Shown: positions 1 to 9,124, numbered from the stretch's first letter. The stretch is 51,635 nt of DNA from Mesonia sp. (GCA_012964435.1 DTTX01000025.1:1-51635), one strand, 5' to 3'. Translations and numbers: made by a program. The notes: a model not told the origin generated them from the letters alone.

Positions 1-190
1 CATAAAATAACTGAATCTTATAGCGTTCATTAAGTGTGTTATTTTCTACCATCTTCGCTTTTAACACAACTAACTCTTGTATCAACGGGTCTGCTTCGAT
101 AGAGCTTTGGGCAAATGTCTTAGTTGAGCCCAAAATCAGCAGGCAAATCCCTGTGGCTAAGAAAGGTATTAATTTGAATGATTTTTTCAT
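1..190 (-). CDS. SPOR-domain periplasmic protein (N-terminal part; gene runs off the left edge)
   Basis: The minus strand reads from an ATG at 188-190 without a stop to position 1, giving 63 residues. The first ~28 residues are a Sec signal peptide (MKKS start, hydrophobic core, cleavage after TFAQ). The mature part ends in ERYKIQLFY, which I recognise as the opening of the peptidoglycan-binding SPOR domain in small flavobacterial SPOR proteins that commonly sit beside ACIII genes. The SPOR domain itself lies outside the window, so the call rests on the leader and this junction. The gene is divergent from actA, and the two share a ~220-base promoter region. A TATTTTTG box (207-214, minus strand) fits a promoter with a very short leader. 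The likely role is binding denuded glycan strands in the periplasm. Confidence 0.72.
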   Translation of the reverse strand, partial: MKKSFKLIPFLATGICLLILGSTKTFAQSSIEADPLIQELVVLKAKMVENNTLNERYKIQLFY

Positions 191-206
191 ATTTCAAGAT
201 TTTATA

Positions 207-214
207 CAAAAATA
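207..214 (-). promoter_or_regulatory. -7 promoter box of the SPOR gene
   Basis: TATTTTTG on the minus strand matches the Bacteroidota -7 consensus TAnnTTTG exactly and lies 16 bases before the start codon. No TTG is seen at the expected -33 distance. Confidence 0.45.
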
Positions 215-312
215 GAACTAATTCTGAACTTCATTTATTTATTCTTTATTTAGAAATATTATAAATTAGCTATTAACAATACTGTAACATTCCTAAAATC
301 ATCTTTAAGTAT

Positions 313-320
313 TACTTTTG
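313..320 (+). promoter_or_regulatory. -7 promoter box of the ACIII operon
   Basis: TACTTTTG matches TAnnTTTG. Transcription would start near 325, leaving a leader of roughly 90 bases before the actA ATG at 412. No clear -33 TTG is present. The leader contains an interrupted inverted repeat (332-337 plus 348-354 against 371-382). Confidence 0.45.
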
Positions 321-411
321 TCGTGGAAATTTACGGTCTAATTAGAGTTTTTTAAGCTAACTAATTCATTATAAAAACCGTACCAAACTAAGATGTTAAT
401 TCAGCTGTAAT

Positions 412-1777
412 ATGGAAAAGGTGAATACCCGCCATTCAATCAAGAATACTACTTCTTTTACTAGTAGTTTTATTTTCATTTTCTCAAAATTTACTCGCTC
501 AAGATGAAGCGGCTCCAGCCGAGCAAGAGCAATCTGCTGATGCTGAAGGTGAAAGTCAGGAGGCTGCAGCTAGTGCAACCGGTGGTGATGCGGCAGCAGG
601 TAAAGAATTGTTTAATTCACTTTGTGCTTCTTGTCACAAAAGATATAAAAGATCTACGGGTCCTGCGTTAAATGGTGTGACGAGTAGACACGATACCGAT
701 TGGTTGTATCGTTGGATTAAAAATAGCCAATCTCTAATTGCTGAAGGTGATGCAGAAGCAGTGGCTATTTATGAAGAATTTAATCAAACGGCAATGACTC
801 CGTTTCCTCAACTTTCTAATGAGGATATTGATGATATTTTAGCTTATGTAGAGCAGCCAAAACCAGAGCCTCAAGCGCAAGCTCAGATTCCTGGTGCAGG
901 TGGAGAATCTTCAGGTTCTGGAGTTTCAAATGATATTATTTTAGGTGTACTTGCTTTTGTGTTGTTGTTGTTAATTGTGGTGCTTGTTTTAGTAAACAAA
1001 ACACTAAATAGGTTTGCGACAGCAAGCGGAGTCGAATTGCCGGTAGCTGAAAAAAGAAAGCCGATCTGGAAGGCTTTTGTTGAAAATCAATTCTTAGTGT
1101 TGGTGACTTCTGTGTTTTTGCTTTTAGCGGGAGGTTACTTTGCTTATGGTTATTTGATGCAGGTTGGGGTAGATCAAGGTTATCAACCGGTTCAGCCAAT
1201 TCATTATTCACATAGAATTCACGCGGGAGATAATGAGATCGACTGTAAATATTGTCACTCTTCTGCTCGTGTAAGTAAGACATCTGGTATTCCTTCATTA
1301 AATGTTTGTATGAACTGTCATAAGTCTATTAGTGAAGTTGCAGATGCTTCAAATCCGAATACATCGGTAACAGAAGAATATTCAAAAGAATTTTATGATG
1401 GTGAGATCCAGAAGCTTTACGAAGCGGTAGGTTGGGATCCTGCGACGCAATCTTATACGGGTGAGTCTAAACCGGTGAAGTGGGTGAGAATTCACAACTT
1501 ACCAGACTTTGCTTACTTTAATCACTCGCAGCACGTTACTGTTGCTGGTGTGGCTTGTCAAGAGTGTCACGGTCCTGTTGAAGAAATGGAGGTAATGTAT
1601 CAATATGCTCCGTTAACAATGGGTTGGTGTATTAACTGTCACAGAGAAACTAACGTGAAGATGGAAGGTAATGAGTATTACGAAAAAATTCACGAAGAGT
1701 TATCTAAAAAATATGGTGTTGAAACATTAACGGCGGCTCAAATGGGTGCGTTGGAGTGTGGTAAATGTCACTACTAA
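412..1777 (+). CDS. actA: Alternative Complex III subunit ActA, multihaem cytochrome c (apparent 1-base frameshift near 445)
   Basis: ActA carries electrons from the Fe-S subunit ActB toward the terminal oxidase on the periplasmic side. Six CxxCH haem sites are visible: CASCH (623-637), CKYCH (1244-1258), CMNCH (1307-1321), CQECH (1556-1570), CINCH (1628-1642) and CGKCH (1757-1771). The first belongs to a separate mono-haem domain, followed by two hydrophobic helices (about 940-1010 and 1090-1160) and then the pentahaem part. The frame is open from 425 and begins with a clear signal peptide (ILLLLLVVLFSF...LLAQ), yet the only standard in-frame start is a TTG at 608, just before the first haem site and therefore implausible. 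The neighbouring frame offers ATG at 412 reading MEKVNTRHSIK; dropping one A near 445 joins it to the leader. So there is either an indel (error or mutation) or a rare ATA (425) or ATT (434) start. First gene of the operon. Confidence 0.85.
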
Positions 1778-1810
1778 TAAATTAATAAGAAGCTAATTCT
1801 ATATAATAAT

Positions 1811-4800
1811 ATGTCATCAAACAAGAAATACTGGAAAAGTGTTGAGGAGCTAAAGGAAAATAGCCCTATTGTTGAGACGCTTCAACAGAACGAATTTGTA
1901 GAAGAAATTCCTACAGATGAGTTTTTGGGTGATAAAGAATCTTTAGAGAGTTCTTCTACTTCAAGAAGAGACTTTTTGAAATTCGTTGGTTTCAGTACTG
2001 CGGCTGCATCTCTTGCGGCTTGTGAGGGTCCTGTTACTAAATCTATTCCTTACGTAGTTCAGCCGGAAAGAATCGTTCCTGGGGTAGCTAATTACTATGC
2101 TACAACAATTGCGGATGGTTTTGATTTTTCAAGTGTGTTGGTAAAAACTCGAGAAGGTAGACCTATCAAAATTGAAAGCAATAAATTAGCGAGTGCGACC
2201 TCTAATGCAAATGCAAGAGTTCATGCTTCTGTGCTTTCTCTTTACGATAATCAGCGTGTAAAAAGACCGATGATTAAAGGCGAGTCTGTTTCTTGGGAAG
2301 AGTTTGATAGAGGAGTTAGTGAAAAACTTAACAATGTTGGTGGTAAGCAAATTGTATTGTTAACGCAAACTTTTGCGAGTCCATCGACTTCAAAATTAAT
2401 CAAAGAATTTTCTTCTAAATATGCTAATGTAAAGCATGTGACTTACGATGCGGTTTCAGAAAATGCAGTTTTAGATGCGTTTGAAGCTAAGTTTGGTTAT
2501 CGTGCAATGCCTAATTACGATTTTTCTAAGGCAGAAACAATCGTGTCTGTTGGTGCAGACTTCTTAGGAGATTGGCAAGGAGGTGGCTTTGAAGCTGGTT
2601 ATGCAAAAGGGCGTATTCCTAAAGAAGGAAAGATGTCTCGTCATATTCAATTCGAGTCGAATATGTCTTTAGCGGGAGCTAATGCAGATAAAAGAATTGC
2701 AGTTTCACCTTCTAAGCAAAAAGCGGTATTAGCTGCTTTATATGGTTATGTAGTTGGTGGTGGTAGTAATAATCTTTCTGCTGAATTAGATGATGCTGTA
2801 GTTAAAGCTAAAGAGCAATTAAGAAGGGCTGGTAGTGGAGCTGTTGTGGTTTGTGGATTACAAGATGTAGATGCGCAAAACTTAACAATTGCAATTAACG
2901 AGGCTTTAGGTAGTAGGGTGATGGATGCCAATAACCCTAAAATGACTCGCCAAGGGAATACTAAAGAATTAATGACTCTAATGTCTGATATGAAATCAGG
3001 GAATGTTGGGGCGTTAATGATTGCAGGTGTGAACCCTGTTTATTCACTTCCTAATGCAGATGAATTTAAAGCTGGATTAGAGAAAGTAGATTTCAAACTT
3101 GCTTTTAGTATAAAGGAAGATGAAACTGCTAAACTATGTGATTATGTTGCTGCTGCTCCTCACTATTTAGAGAGTTGGGGTGATATTCAGATCACTAAGA
3201 ATAATGTAAGTTTAATGCAGCCTACCATTAAGCCTTTATTTGATACAAGACAATTTCAAGATGCCTTGTTAAAATGGGTTGGTAATGATACTGCATACTA
3301 TAAATATATTAAAGAAACTTGGGCTGGTAACCTAGGAGGTAAATCTTGGGATGATGCACTTCATGATGGTGCTTTCGAATCTTCAATGCCGATTGAAACT
3401 ACTTCTATGGGTGGAGGTTCTAGTGCGTCTGCTTCAGCTTCAAAACTTTCTCAGAACTCTGGAGAAGGTATGGAGTTAATGTTGTACACTAATACCGCTT
3501 TAGGTAATGGTGAGCAAGCTAATAACCCTTGGTTACAAGAATTGCCGGATCCTATTACTAGAGTTTCTTGGGATAACTATTTAACAGTTTCTCAGGCAGA
3601 TGCAGATCGTTTGGAGTTATGGAACGAGAATGTTGCAAATGGAGCTTTAGATGGTTGTTATGTTAATGTGAAGGTTGGTGATAAGACAGTGAAGAATGTT
3701 CCGGTTCTTATTCAGCCGGGTCAAGCAAAAGGTTCTGTTGGTTTGGCGTTAGGTTATGGAAAACGTGAGGCGATTCAGGAAGAAATGCAAACCGGTGTAA
3801 ATGCTTATCCTTTATACCAAGATTTTAATAACGTACAAAAAGTAAGTATTGAAAAGACTGGCGGAAGACATGAATTTGCTTGTGTTCAGTTGCATAATAC
3901 CTTAATGGGTAGAGGAGATGTTGTGAAAGAAACGACTCTTGAAATTTTCAATACAAAAGATAAACATGTTTGGAATAGTGTTCCTGAAGTTTCATTAAAT
4001 CATGAGGAAGTTCCTGTAACTTCACCTGAAGTTGATTTATGGGATGAGTTTGATAGAACTGTTGGGCACCATTTTAATCTTTCTATAGACTTGAATGCTT
4101 GTACCGGTTGTGGTGCTTGTGTGATCGCTTGTCATAGTGAAAATAACGTGCCTGTTGTTGGTAAGTCTGAGGTAAGACGTAGCCGTGATATGCACTGGTT
4201 AAGAATTGACCGTTATTATTCTTCAGAAGATACCTTTGCAGAAGATAATGAGAAGAAAGAGAATTTTGACGGATTAGGTGATTCACTTTCTGGATTTGGA
4301 GAGTTAGAAGAAGCTGCTCAAGAAAATGTTCAGGTAGTATTCCAGCCGGTAATGTGTCAGCACTGTAACCACGCTCCTTGTGAAACAGTTTGTCCTGTTG
4401 CGGCAACTTCACACGGTCGTCAAGGTCAAAACCATATGGCTTATAATAGATGTGTGGGTACAAGATACTGTGCAAACAACTGTCCTTATAAAGTGCGTCG
4501 TTTCAACTGGTTCTTATATAATAAGAATGATGAATTCGATTACCATATGAACAACGACTTAGGTAGAATGGTCTTAAATCCTGATGTAGTAGTGCGTTCT
4601 CGTGGTGTAATGGAAAAGTGTTCTATGTGTATTCAAATGACACAGAAAACTATTCTAGACGCAAAACGTGAAGGTCGCGAGATCAAGGATGGGGAGTTCC
4701 AGACTGCTTGTTCTGCTGCTTGTGAATCTGGTGCAATGGTGTTTGGAGATATTAATGACAAAGAGAGCGAAGTACACGAGTTAAAGCAAAGTGATAGAAT

Positions 4801-4879
4801 GTATCATTTATTAGAGCATATTGGTACAAAGCCAAATGTATTCTATCATACAAAAGTTAGAAACACTTCAGAAGTATAA
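1811..4879 (+). CDS. actB: Alternative Complex III subunit ActB, molybdopterin-oxidoreductase-like / Fe-S protein
   Basis: ActB is the large periplasmic electron-transfer subunit of ACIII. At residues 51-57 SRRDFLK is a twin-arginine export motif, followed by a hydrophobic stretch ending in LAAC (68-71), which resembles a lipobox, so Tat export and lipid anchoring are likely. Residues ~75-700 resemble the molybdopterin-oxidoreductase fold, which in characterised ACIII carries no molybdenum cofactor. From residue 764 there are ferredoxin-type cysteine groups (CTGCGACVIAC, CQHCNHAPC, CVGTRYCANNCP, CSMC...CSAAC), consistent with three 4Fe-4S clusters and one 3Fe-4S cluster. At 1022 residues it is the usual fused B1+B2 length. 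It starts 33 bases after actA. An antisense reading frame at 4083-4475 is a shadow. Confidence 0.95.
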   Translation: MSSNKKYWKSVEELKENSPIVETLQQNEFVEEIPTDEFLGDKESLESSSTSRRDFLKFVGFSTAAASLAACEGPVTKSIPYVVQPERIVPGVANYYATTIADGFDFSSVLVKTREGRPIKIESNKLASATSNANARVHASVLSLYDNQRVKRPMIKGESVSWEEFDRGVSEKLNNVGGKQIVLLTQTFASPSTSKLIKEFSSKYANVKHVTYDAVSENAVLDAFEAKFGYRAMPNYDFSKAETIVSVGADFLGDWQGGGFEAGYAKGRIPKEGKMSRHIQFESNMSLAGANADKRIAVSPSKQKAVLAALYGYVVGGGSNNLSAELDDAVVKAKEQLRRAGSGAVVVCGLQDVDAQNLTIAINEALGSRVMDANNPKMTRQGNTKELMTLMSDMKSGNVGALMIAGVNPVYSLPNADEFKAGLEKVDFKLAFSIKEDETAKLCDYVAAAPHYLESWGDIQITKNNVSLMQPTIKPLFDTRQFQDALLKWVGNDTAYYKYIKETWAGNLGGKSWDDALHDGAFESSMPIETTSMGGGSSASASASKLSQNSGEGMELMLYTNTALGNGEQANNPWLQELPDPITRVSWDNYLTVSQADADRLELWNENVANGALDGCYVNVKVGDKTVKNVPVLIQPGQAKGSVGLALGYGKREAIQEEMQTGVNAYPLYQDFNNVQKVSIEKTGGRHEFACVQLHNTLMGRGDVVKETTLEIFNTKDKHVWNSVPEVSLNHEEVPVTSPEVDLWDEFDRTVGHHFNLSIDLNACTGCGACVIACHSENNVPVVGKSEVRRSRDMHWLRIDRYYSSEDTFAEDNEKKENFDGLGDSLSGFGELEEAAQENVQVVFQPVMCQHCNHAPCETVCPVAATSHGRQGQNHMAYNRCVGTRYCANNCPYKVRRFNWFLYNKNDEFDYHMNNDLGRMVLNPDVVVRSRGVMEKCSMCIQMTQKTILDAKREGREIKDGEFQTACSAACESGAMVFGDINDKESEVHELKQSDRMYHLLEHIGTKPNVFYHTKVRNTSEV

Positions 4880-4910
4880 AAGTTAATTAAAGAATCAATT
4901 ATAAATCATT

Positions 4911-6380
4911 ATGTCTCATTACGAAGCACCTATAAGAAAGCCTTTAGTTACCGGAGATAAGTCTTATCATGATGTAACATTAGATGTTGCAGCGCCGGTA
5001 GAAGGTAAGGCAAACAAGTCTTGGTGGATTGTATTTTCAATTTCCTTAGTGGCTTTCCTATGGGGAATAGGTTGTATTATTTATACCGTATCTACTGGTA
5101 TTGGTACTTGGGGTCTTAACAAAACAGTTGGTTGGGCCTGGGATATTACCAACTTTGTATGGTGGGTAGGTATCGGTCACGCAGGTACACTAATTTCTGC
5201 GGTACTATTATTATTCCGCCAAAAATGGAGAATGGCAATTAACAGATCTGCTGAGGCGATGACCATTTTCTCGGTTGTTCAAGCAGGATTGTTCCCGGTA
5301 ATTCACATGGGTAGACCTTGGTTAGGTTATTGGGTATTACCAATTCCGAACCAATTTGGTTCACTTTGGGTGAACTTTAACTCTCCATTACTTTGGGATG
5401 TATTCGCGATTTCAACTTATCTTTCTGTTTCGTTAGTATTCTGGTGGACAGGTTTACTTCCAGATTTCGCGATGATTCGTGATCGTGCTGTTAAACCATT
5501 TCAGAAAAGAATATATTCTATCCTTTCATTTGGATGGTCTGGTAGAGCTAAAGATTGGCAACGTTTTGAAGAAGTATCTTTGGTACTTGCAGGTTTAGCA
5601 ACGCCACTTGTACTTTCTGTGCACACGATTGTATCTTTTGACTTTGCAACATCGGTAATCCCAGGATGGCATACCACGATTTTCCCTCCTTACTTCGTTG
5701 CAGGGGCAATTTTCTCAGGATTCGCAATGGTAAATACCTTGTTGATCATTATGAGAAAAGTTTCTAACCTAGAAAACTATATCACGACTCAACATATCGA
5801 ATTAATGAACATTGTAATTATGATTACAGGTTCTATTGTTGGGGTGGCTTATATTACAGAGTTGGTTATTGCTTGGTATTCTGGAGTAGAATTTGAGCAA
5901 TATGCATTCTTAAACAGAGCGACAGGACCTTACTGGTGGGCTTACTGGTCAATGATGACTTGTAACGTATTCTCGCCTCAGTTTATGTGGTTCCCTAAAT
6001 TAAGAAGAAGTATTATGTTCTCTTTCTTTATCTCGATTGTGGTAAATATTGGTATGTGGTTTGAGCGTTTCGTGATTATCGTAACATCATTACACAGAGA
6101 TTACCTGCCGTCTTCTTGGACGATGTTCTCTCCAACTTTCGTAGATATCGGAATATTTGTAGGTACTATTGGTTTCTTCTTTGTATTATTCTTATTGTAT
6201 GCAAGAACCTTCCCGGTAATTGCGCAAGCAGAGGTAAAAACAATATTGAAATCTTCAGGTGAAAAGTATAAGAAGTTAAGAGCTGAACACGGTGACGACA
6301 CTAAACTTTACGATCCTGTGATTGGAGAACCAAAGATGAATATCGAGAGTAACAATACTCAAACTGGTAATAATAACTAA
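4911..6380 (+). CDS. actC: Alternative Complex III subunit ActC, NrfD-like quinol-binding membrane protein
   Basis: A polytopic inner-membrane protein of 489 residues with about ten hydrophobic helices, of the NrfD/PsrC family. In characterised ACIII, ActC forms the menaquinol-oxidising site next to the ActB clusters and may help move protons. The sequence shows a ~30-residue polar N-terminus, then regularly spaced helices such as WWIVFSISLVAFLWGIG and the loop IPGWHTTIFPPYFVAGA, which is typical of this family. The C-terminal ~50 residues are charged and rich in Asn, so probably cytoplasmic. It begins 31 bases after actB, as expected for co-translation in the operon. The shorter paralogous fold in this operon is ActF. 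Confidence 0.93.
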   Translation: MSHYEAPIRKPLVTGDKSYHDVTLDVAAPVEGKANKSWWIVFSISLVAFLWGIGCIIYTVSTGIGTWGLNKTVGWAWDITNFVWWVGIGHAGTLISAVLLLFRQKWRMAINRSAEAMTIFSVVQAGLFPVIHMGRPWLGYWVLPIPNQFGSLWVNFNSPLLWDVFAISTYLSVSLVFWWTGLLPDFAMIRDRAVKPFQKRIYSILSFGWSGRAKDWQRFEEVSLVLAGLATPLVLSVHTIVSFDFATSVIPGWHTTIFPPYFVAGAIFSGFAMVNTLLIIMRKVSNLENYITTQHIELMNIVIMITGSIVGVAYITELVIAWYSGVEFEQYAFLNRATGPYWWAYWSMMTCNVFSPQFMWFPKLRRSIMFSFFISIVVNIGMWFERFVIIVTSLHRDYLPSSWTMFSPTFVDIGIFVGTIGFFFVLFLLYARTFPVIAQAEVKTILKSSGEKYKKLRAEHGDDTKLYDPVIGEPKMNIESNNTQTGNNN

Positions 6381-6421
6381 TCTGCTTTATTGCTGATTGA
6401 AAAAATAAATAATTAATCAAG

Positions 6422-6946
6422 ATGTCTTCAAAAGTATTACACGCTATATATACCGATGACGATTTGCTTATGCAAGCCGTAAAGCAAACCAGAGAGGCTC
6501 GTTATCATATTGAAGAGGTTTATACTCCTTTTCCTGTACACGGATTAGATAAAGCTATGGGCTTAGCGCCAACACGATTAGCGATAACTTCATTCTTGTA
6601 TGGTTTAGTAGGTTTAACGGTTGCAGCTACAATGATGAACTTTATCATGATTGAAGACTGGCCACAAAACATTGGTGGTAAACCAAGTTTCAGTTTCATT
6701 GAAAACTTACCGGCTTTCGTGCCTATTATGTTTGAGTTAACGGTATTTTTTGCAGCTCACTTAATGGTAATTACTTTTTATATGAGAAGTAAACTTTGGC
6801 CATTTAAGCAGGCTGAAAATCCAGATGTTAGAACAACAGACGATCATTTTTTAATGGAAGTTGATGTTGCAAATCATAAAGTTGAAGAAATGTCTAAGTT
6901 TCTTGGTGACACAGGAGCAATAGAGGTAAAATTAATACACAAATAA
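6422..6946 (+). CDS. actD: Alternative Complex III subunit ActD (DUF3341)
   Basis: A 174-residue membrane protein of the DUF3341 family. A cytoplasmic-type N-terminal domain of about 60 residues (YTDDDLLMQAVKQTRE) is followed by two hydrophobic helices: ITSFLYGLVGLTVAATMMNF and a second around FVPIMFELTVFFAAHLMVI. The C-terminus, with DDHFLMEVDV, returns to the cytoplasmic side. In the solved ACIII complexes ActD is a small structural subunit that packs against the membrane core; it holds no cofactor, and none is visible here. Its position between actC and actE, with only 6 bases before actE, fits the standard order. Confidence 0.92.
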   Translation: MSSKVLHAIYTDDDLLMQAVKQTREARYHIEEVYTPFPVHGLDKAMGLAPTRLAITSFLYGLVGLTVAATMMNFIMIEDWPQNIGGKPSFSFIENLPAFVPIMFELTVFFAAHLMVITFYMRSKLWPFKQAENPDVRTTDDHFLMEVDVANHKVEEMSKFLGDTGAIEVKLIHK

Positions 6947-6952
6947 ACATTT

Positions 6953-7696
6953 ATGAAGCGTTTATTTAATATAGGATTGTTATTAGTATCTGCATCATTA
7001 GCAGTAGGATGTTTCAATGAAGACGATCGTAACTATCAGTATTTTCCTAATATGTATGAATCTGTAGGTTATGAAGCCTACGGAAGTTATGAAGTATTTG
7101 AAAATTCTCAAGAAGCAAAATTACCGGTAGAGGGTACCGTTCCTAGAGGTTGGAAGCCTTATGGTTTTGAAGATTCTAATGAGGGTTACCAAAATGCAAA
7201 AGCTTCTTTAACTAATCCTTTACCTTATACGGAGGATAATGTAAATGAAGGTAAAGCCCTTTATACAATTTACTGTGCAATTTGCCACGGAGATAAAGGT
7301 GATGGTAAAGGTACGCTAGCACAACGTGAAAAAATATTGGGTATTCCTGCTTATAATGATGCCGGTAGAGCAATTACTGAAGGTAGTGTTTACCATGTAA
7401 TGTTCTACGGTCTTAATACTATGGGCTCTTATGCTGCTCAAACTAGTGAAGAAGAGCGTTGGAAAATTGATCACTATGTAATGGATTTAAAGCGTCAGTT
7501 AAACGGAGCTCCGAAAAGAGAATTTGTCTCTGAAGAGGAGGCTGAAATGATGATGAAAGAAAATGCTTCAGATGAAAGTATTTCAGGAACAGAAATGAGT
7601 GAAGAAGATCAAAATGATGAAGCTCAACCTGAAACAACTGAACAAGAAGATATGACCGAAGGTGAACAAGAAAACACCGAAGTTAACCAAAAGTAA
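6953..7696 (+). CDS. actE: Alternative Complex III subunit ActE, mono-haem cytochrome c lipoprotein
   Basis: A 247-residue lipoprotein: hydrophobic leader ending in LAVGC, with Cys20 as the lipidation site. The centre is a class I cytochrome c domain with one CAICH haem site (YTIYCAICHGDKGDGKG) and a plausible axial Met in LNTMGSY. ActE is the periplasmic mono-haem subunit that accepts electrons from ActA and may hand them to the oxidase. The last ~60 residues are strikingly acidic (Glu, Asp, Gln, Thr) with low complexity, beyond the usual cytochrome fold, and could be a flexible electrostatic docking tail. Six bases after actD and 27 before actF. Confidence 0.93.
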   Translation: MKRLFNIGLLLVSASLAVGCFNEDDRNYQYFPNMYESVGYEAYGSYEVFENSQEAKLPVEGTVPRGWKPYGFEDSNEGYQNAKASLTNPLPYTEDNVNEGKALYTIYCAICHGDKGDGKGTLAQREKILGIPAYNDAGRAITEGSVYHVMFYGLNTMGSYAAQTSEEERWKIDHYVMDLKRQLNGAPKREFVSEEEAEMMMKENASDESISGTEMSEEDQNDEAQPETTEQEDMTEGEQENTEVNQK

Positions 7697-7723
7697 GAAT
7701 TAAACTACATTAGATATATTAGT

Positions 7724-9094
7724 ATGTACACGCTATCTAGTAAATTAAAATTAACAGCAATAATCTTTATTGTAGTTGGAGCTATAGGGATGATTTATGG
7801 TTTCTTAGCTGCGCCCTCAAGTATTGAAGATGTTGAAAAAATCATTGCTGAACAAGAAGCTCATCACGGAGGTGGTCACGGTGAAACTGCACAAATGCAA
7901 GATCACGGTAATGAAGGTCATCATGAAGCTCAAACAGAACATGCAGAAGGTCATAGTGAGCACGAAGCTACCGAAGAAAAGCATAAATCTTCTCACGCAG
8001 AGCATTTATTACATCAATTACAAAACAAACCTTGGGCAGCAACTTATGTAGCGGCATTCTTTTTCTTTATGATCGCGCTTGGTGCCTTGGCTTTTTATGC
8101 AATTCAATATGCAGCCCAAGCAGGTTGGTCTCCGGTTTTATATCGTGTTATTGAAGCAATTACAGCATACTTGTTACCGGGGAGTTTAATTGTATTATTA
8201 CTATTAGTATTATCTGGTTTCCATTTCAATCATTTATTCGTTTGGATGGATCCTGAAGTAGTAAAACACGATGAGTTAATTCAAGGGAAGTCAGCTTATT
8301 TAAATGTTCCTTTCTTCCTTATTAGAGCGGTAATTTATATTGCAGGATGGAACATCTTTAGATTCTTATTAATAAGAAACTCTAGAAGACACGATGAAGC
8401 AGATCACAACAGATGGTTTAAACAGAGTTTTAAACTTTCTGCTGGATTCTTGGTTTTCTTTATCGTAACAGAATCAATGATGTCTTGGGATTGGATTATG
8501 AGTGTAGATCCTCACTGGTATAGTACATTATTTGGTTGGTATGTTTTTGCAAGTCTTTTTGTTTCTGCAATTACAACCATCGCTCTGATCACTATTTTCT
8601 TAAAGAGTAGAGGATATTTAGAATATGTAAATAATAGTCACATTCACGATTTAGCAAAGTTTATGTTCGGTATTAGTATTTTCTGGACATACTTATGGTT
8701 CTCACAGTTTATGTTGATCTGGTATTCGAATATTCCTGAAGAGGTAACCTACTTCATTACAAGAATTGAGGATTATAACTTACCTTTCTTCGGTATGTTA
8801 GTATTAAACTTCATTTTCCCATTATTAGTGTTAATGAATAGTGACTACAAACGAGTAAACTGGTTCGTTGTAATGGCAGGTATTGTCATTCTAGTAGGTC
8901 ATTATATTGATATCTATAATATGATTATGCCAGCTACGGTAGGAGAGTCTTGGTTTATAGGTATACCAGAAATTAGTGCTGTACTGTTCTTTGGAGGGTT
9001 GTTTATATTTATAGTATTTAGTGCATTAACAAAAGCACCATTATTAGCAAAGAGAAACCCTTACATTAAAGAAAGTAAGCATTACCATTATTAA
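7724..9094 (+). CDS. actF: Alternative Complex III subunit ActF, NrfD-like membrane protein
   Basis: A 456-residue integral membrane protein, the second NrfD-like subunit of ACIII, which pairs with ActC in the membrane core. An N-terminal helix (about residues 9-28) is followed by an unusual segment at ~45-100 rich in His and Glu (HHGGGHGE, HEAQTEHAEGHSEHE), then about nine further hydrophobic helices. The His-rich insert lies between helices 1 and 2. Such inserts often bind or buffer metals, but no function can be proven from sequence. The C-terminus ends in YIKESKHYHY. It starts 27 bases after actE and precedes the oxidase subunit II gene by 30 bases, so ACIII and oxidase genes are almost certainly on one transcript. 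Confidence 0.92.
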   Translation: MYTLSSKLKLTAIIFIVVGAIGMIYGFLAAPSSIEDVEKIIAEQEAHHGGGHGETAQMQDHGNEGHHEAQTEHAEGHSEHEATEEKHKSSHAEHLLHQLQNKPWAATYVAAFFFFMIALGALAFYAIQYAAQAGWSPVLYRVIEAITAYLLPGSLIVLLLLVLSGFHFNHLFVWMDPEVVKHDELIQGKSAYLNVPFFLIRAVIYIAGWNIFRFLLIRNSRRHDEADHNRWFKQSFKLSAGFLVFFIVTESMMSWDWIMSVDPHWYSTLFGWYVFASLFVSAITTIALITIFLKSRGYLEYVNNSHIHDLAKFMFGISIFWTYLWFSQFMLIWYSNIPEEVTYFITRIEDYNLPFFGMLVLNFIFPLLVLMNSDYKRVNWFVVMAGIVILVGHYIDIYNMIMPATVGESWFIGIPEISAVLFFGGLFIFIVFSALTKAPLLAKRNPYIKESKHYHY

Positions 9095-9124
9095 TAAATT
9101 TGTATTAAAGAAGATATTATCACA

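Noticed and set aside
608-1777. TTG at 608 as the start of ActA
   Set aside because: It would begin five codons before the first haem motif and discard a clear in-frame signal peptide.
4083-4475. Antisense reading frame of 130 codons opposite the Fe-S part of actB
   Set aside because: It is rich in His, Tyr and Gln without motifs and mirrors a strongly conserved gene.
7817-8051. Two small alternative frames over the His-rich part of actF
   Set aside because: They result from the biased His/Glu codons of ActF and have no start context or family resemblance.
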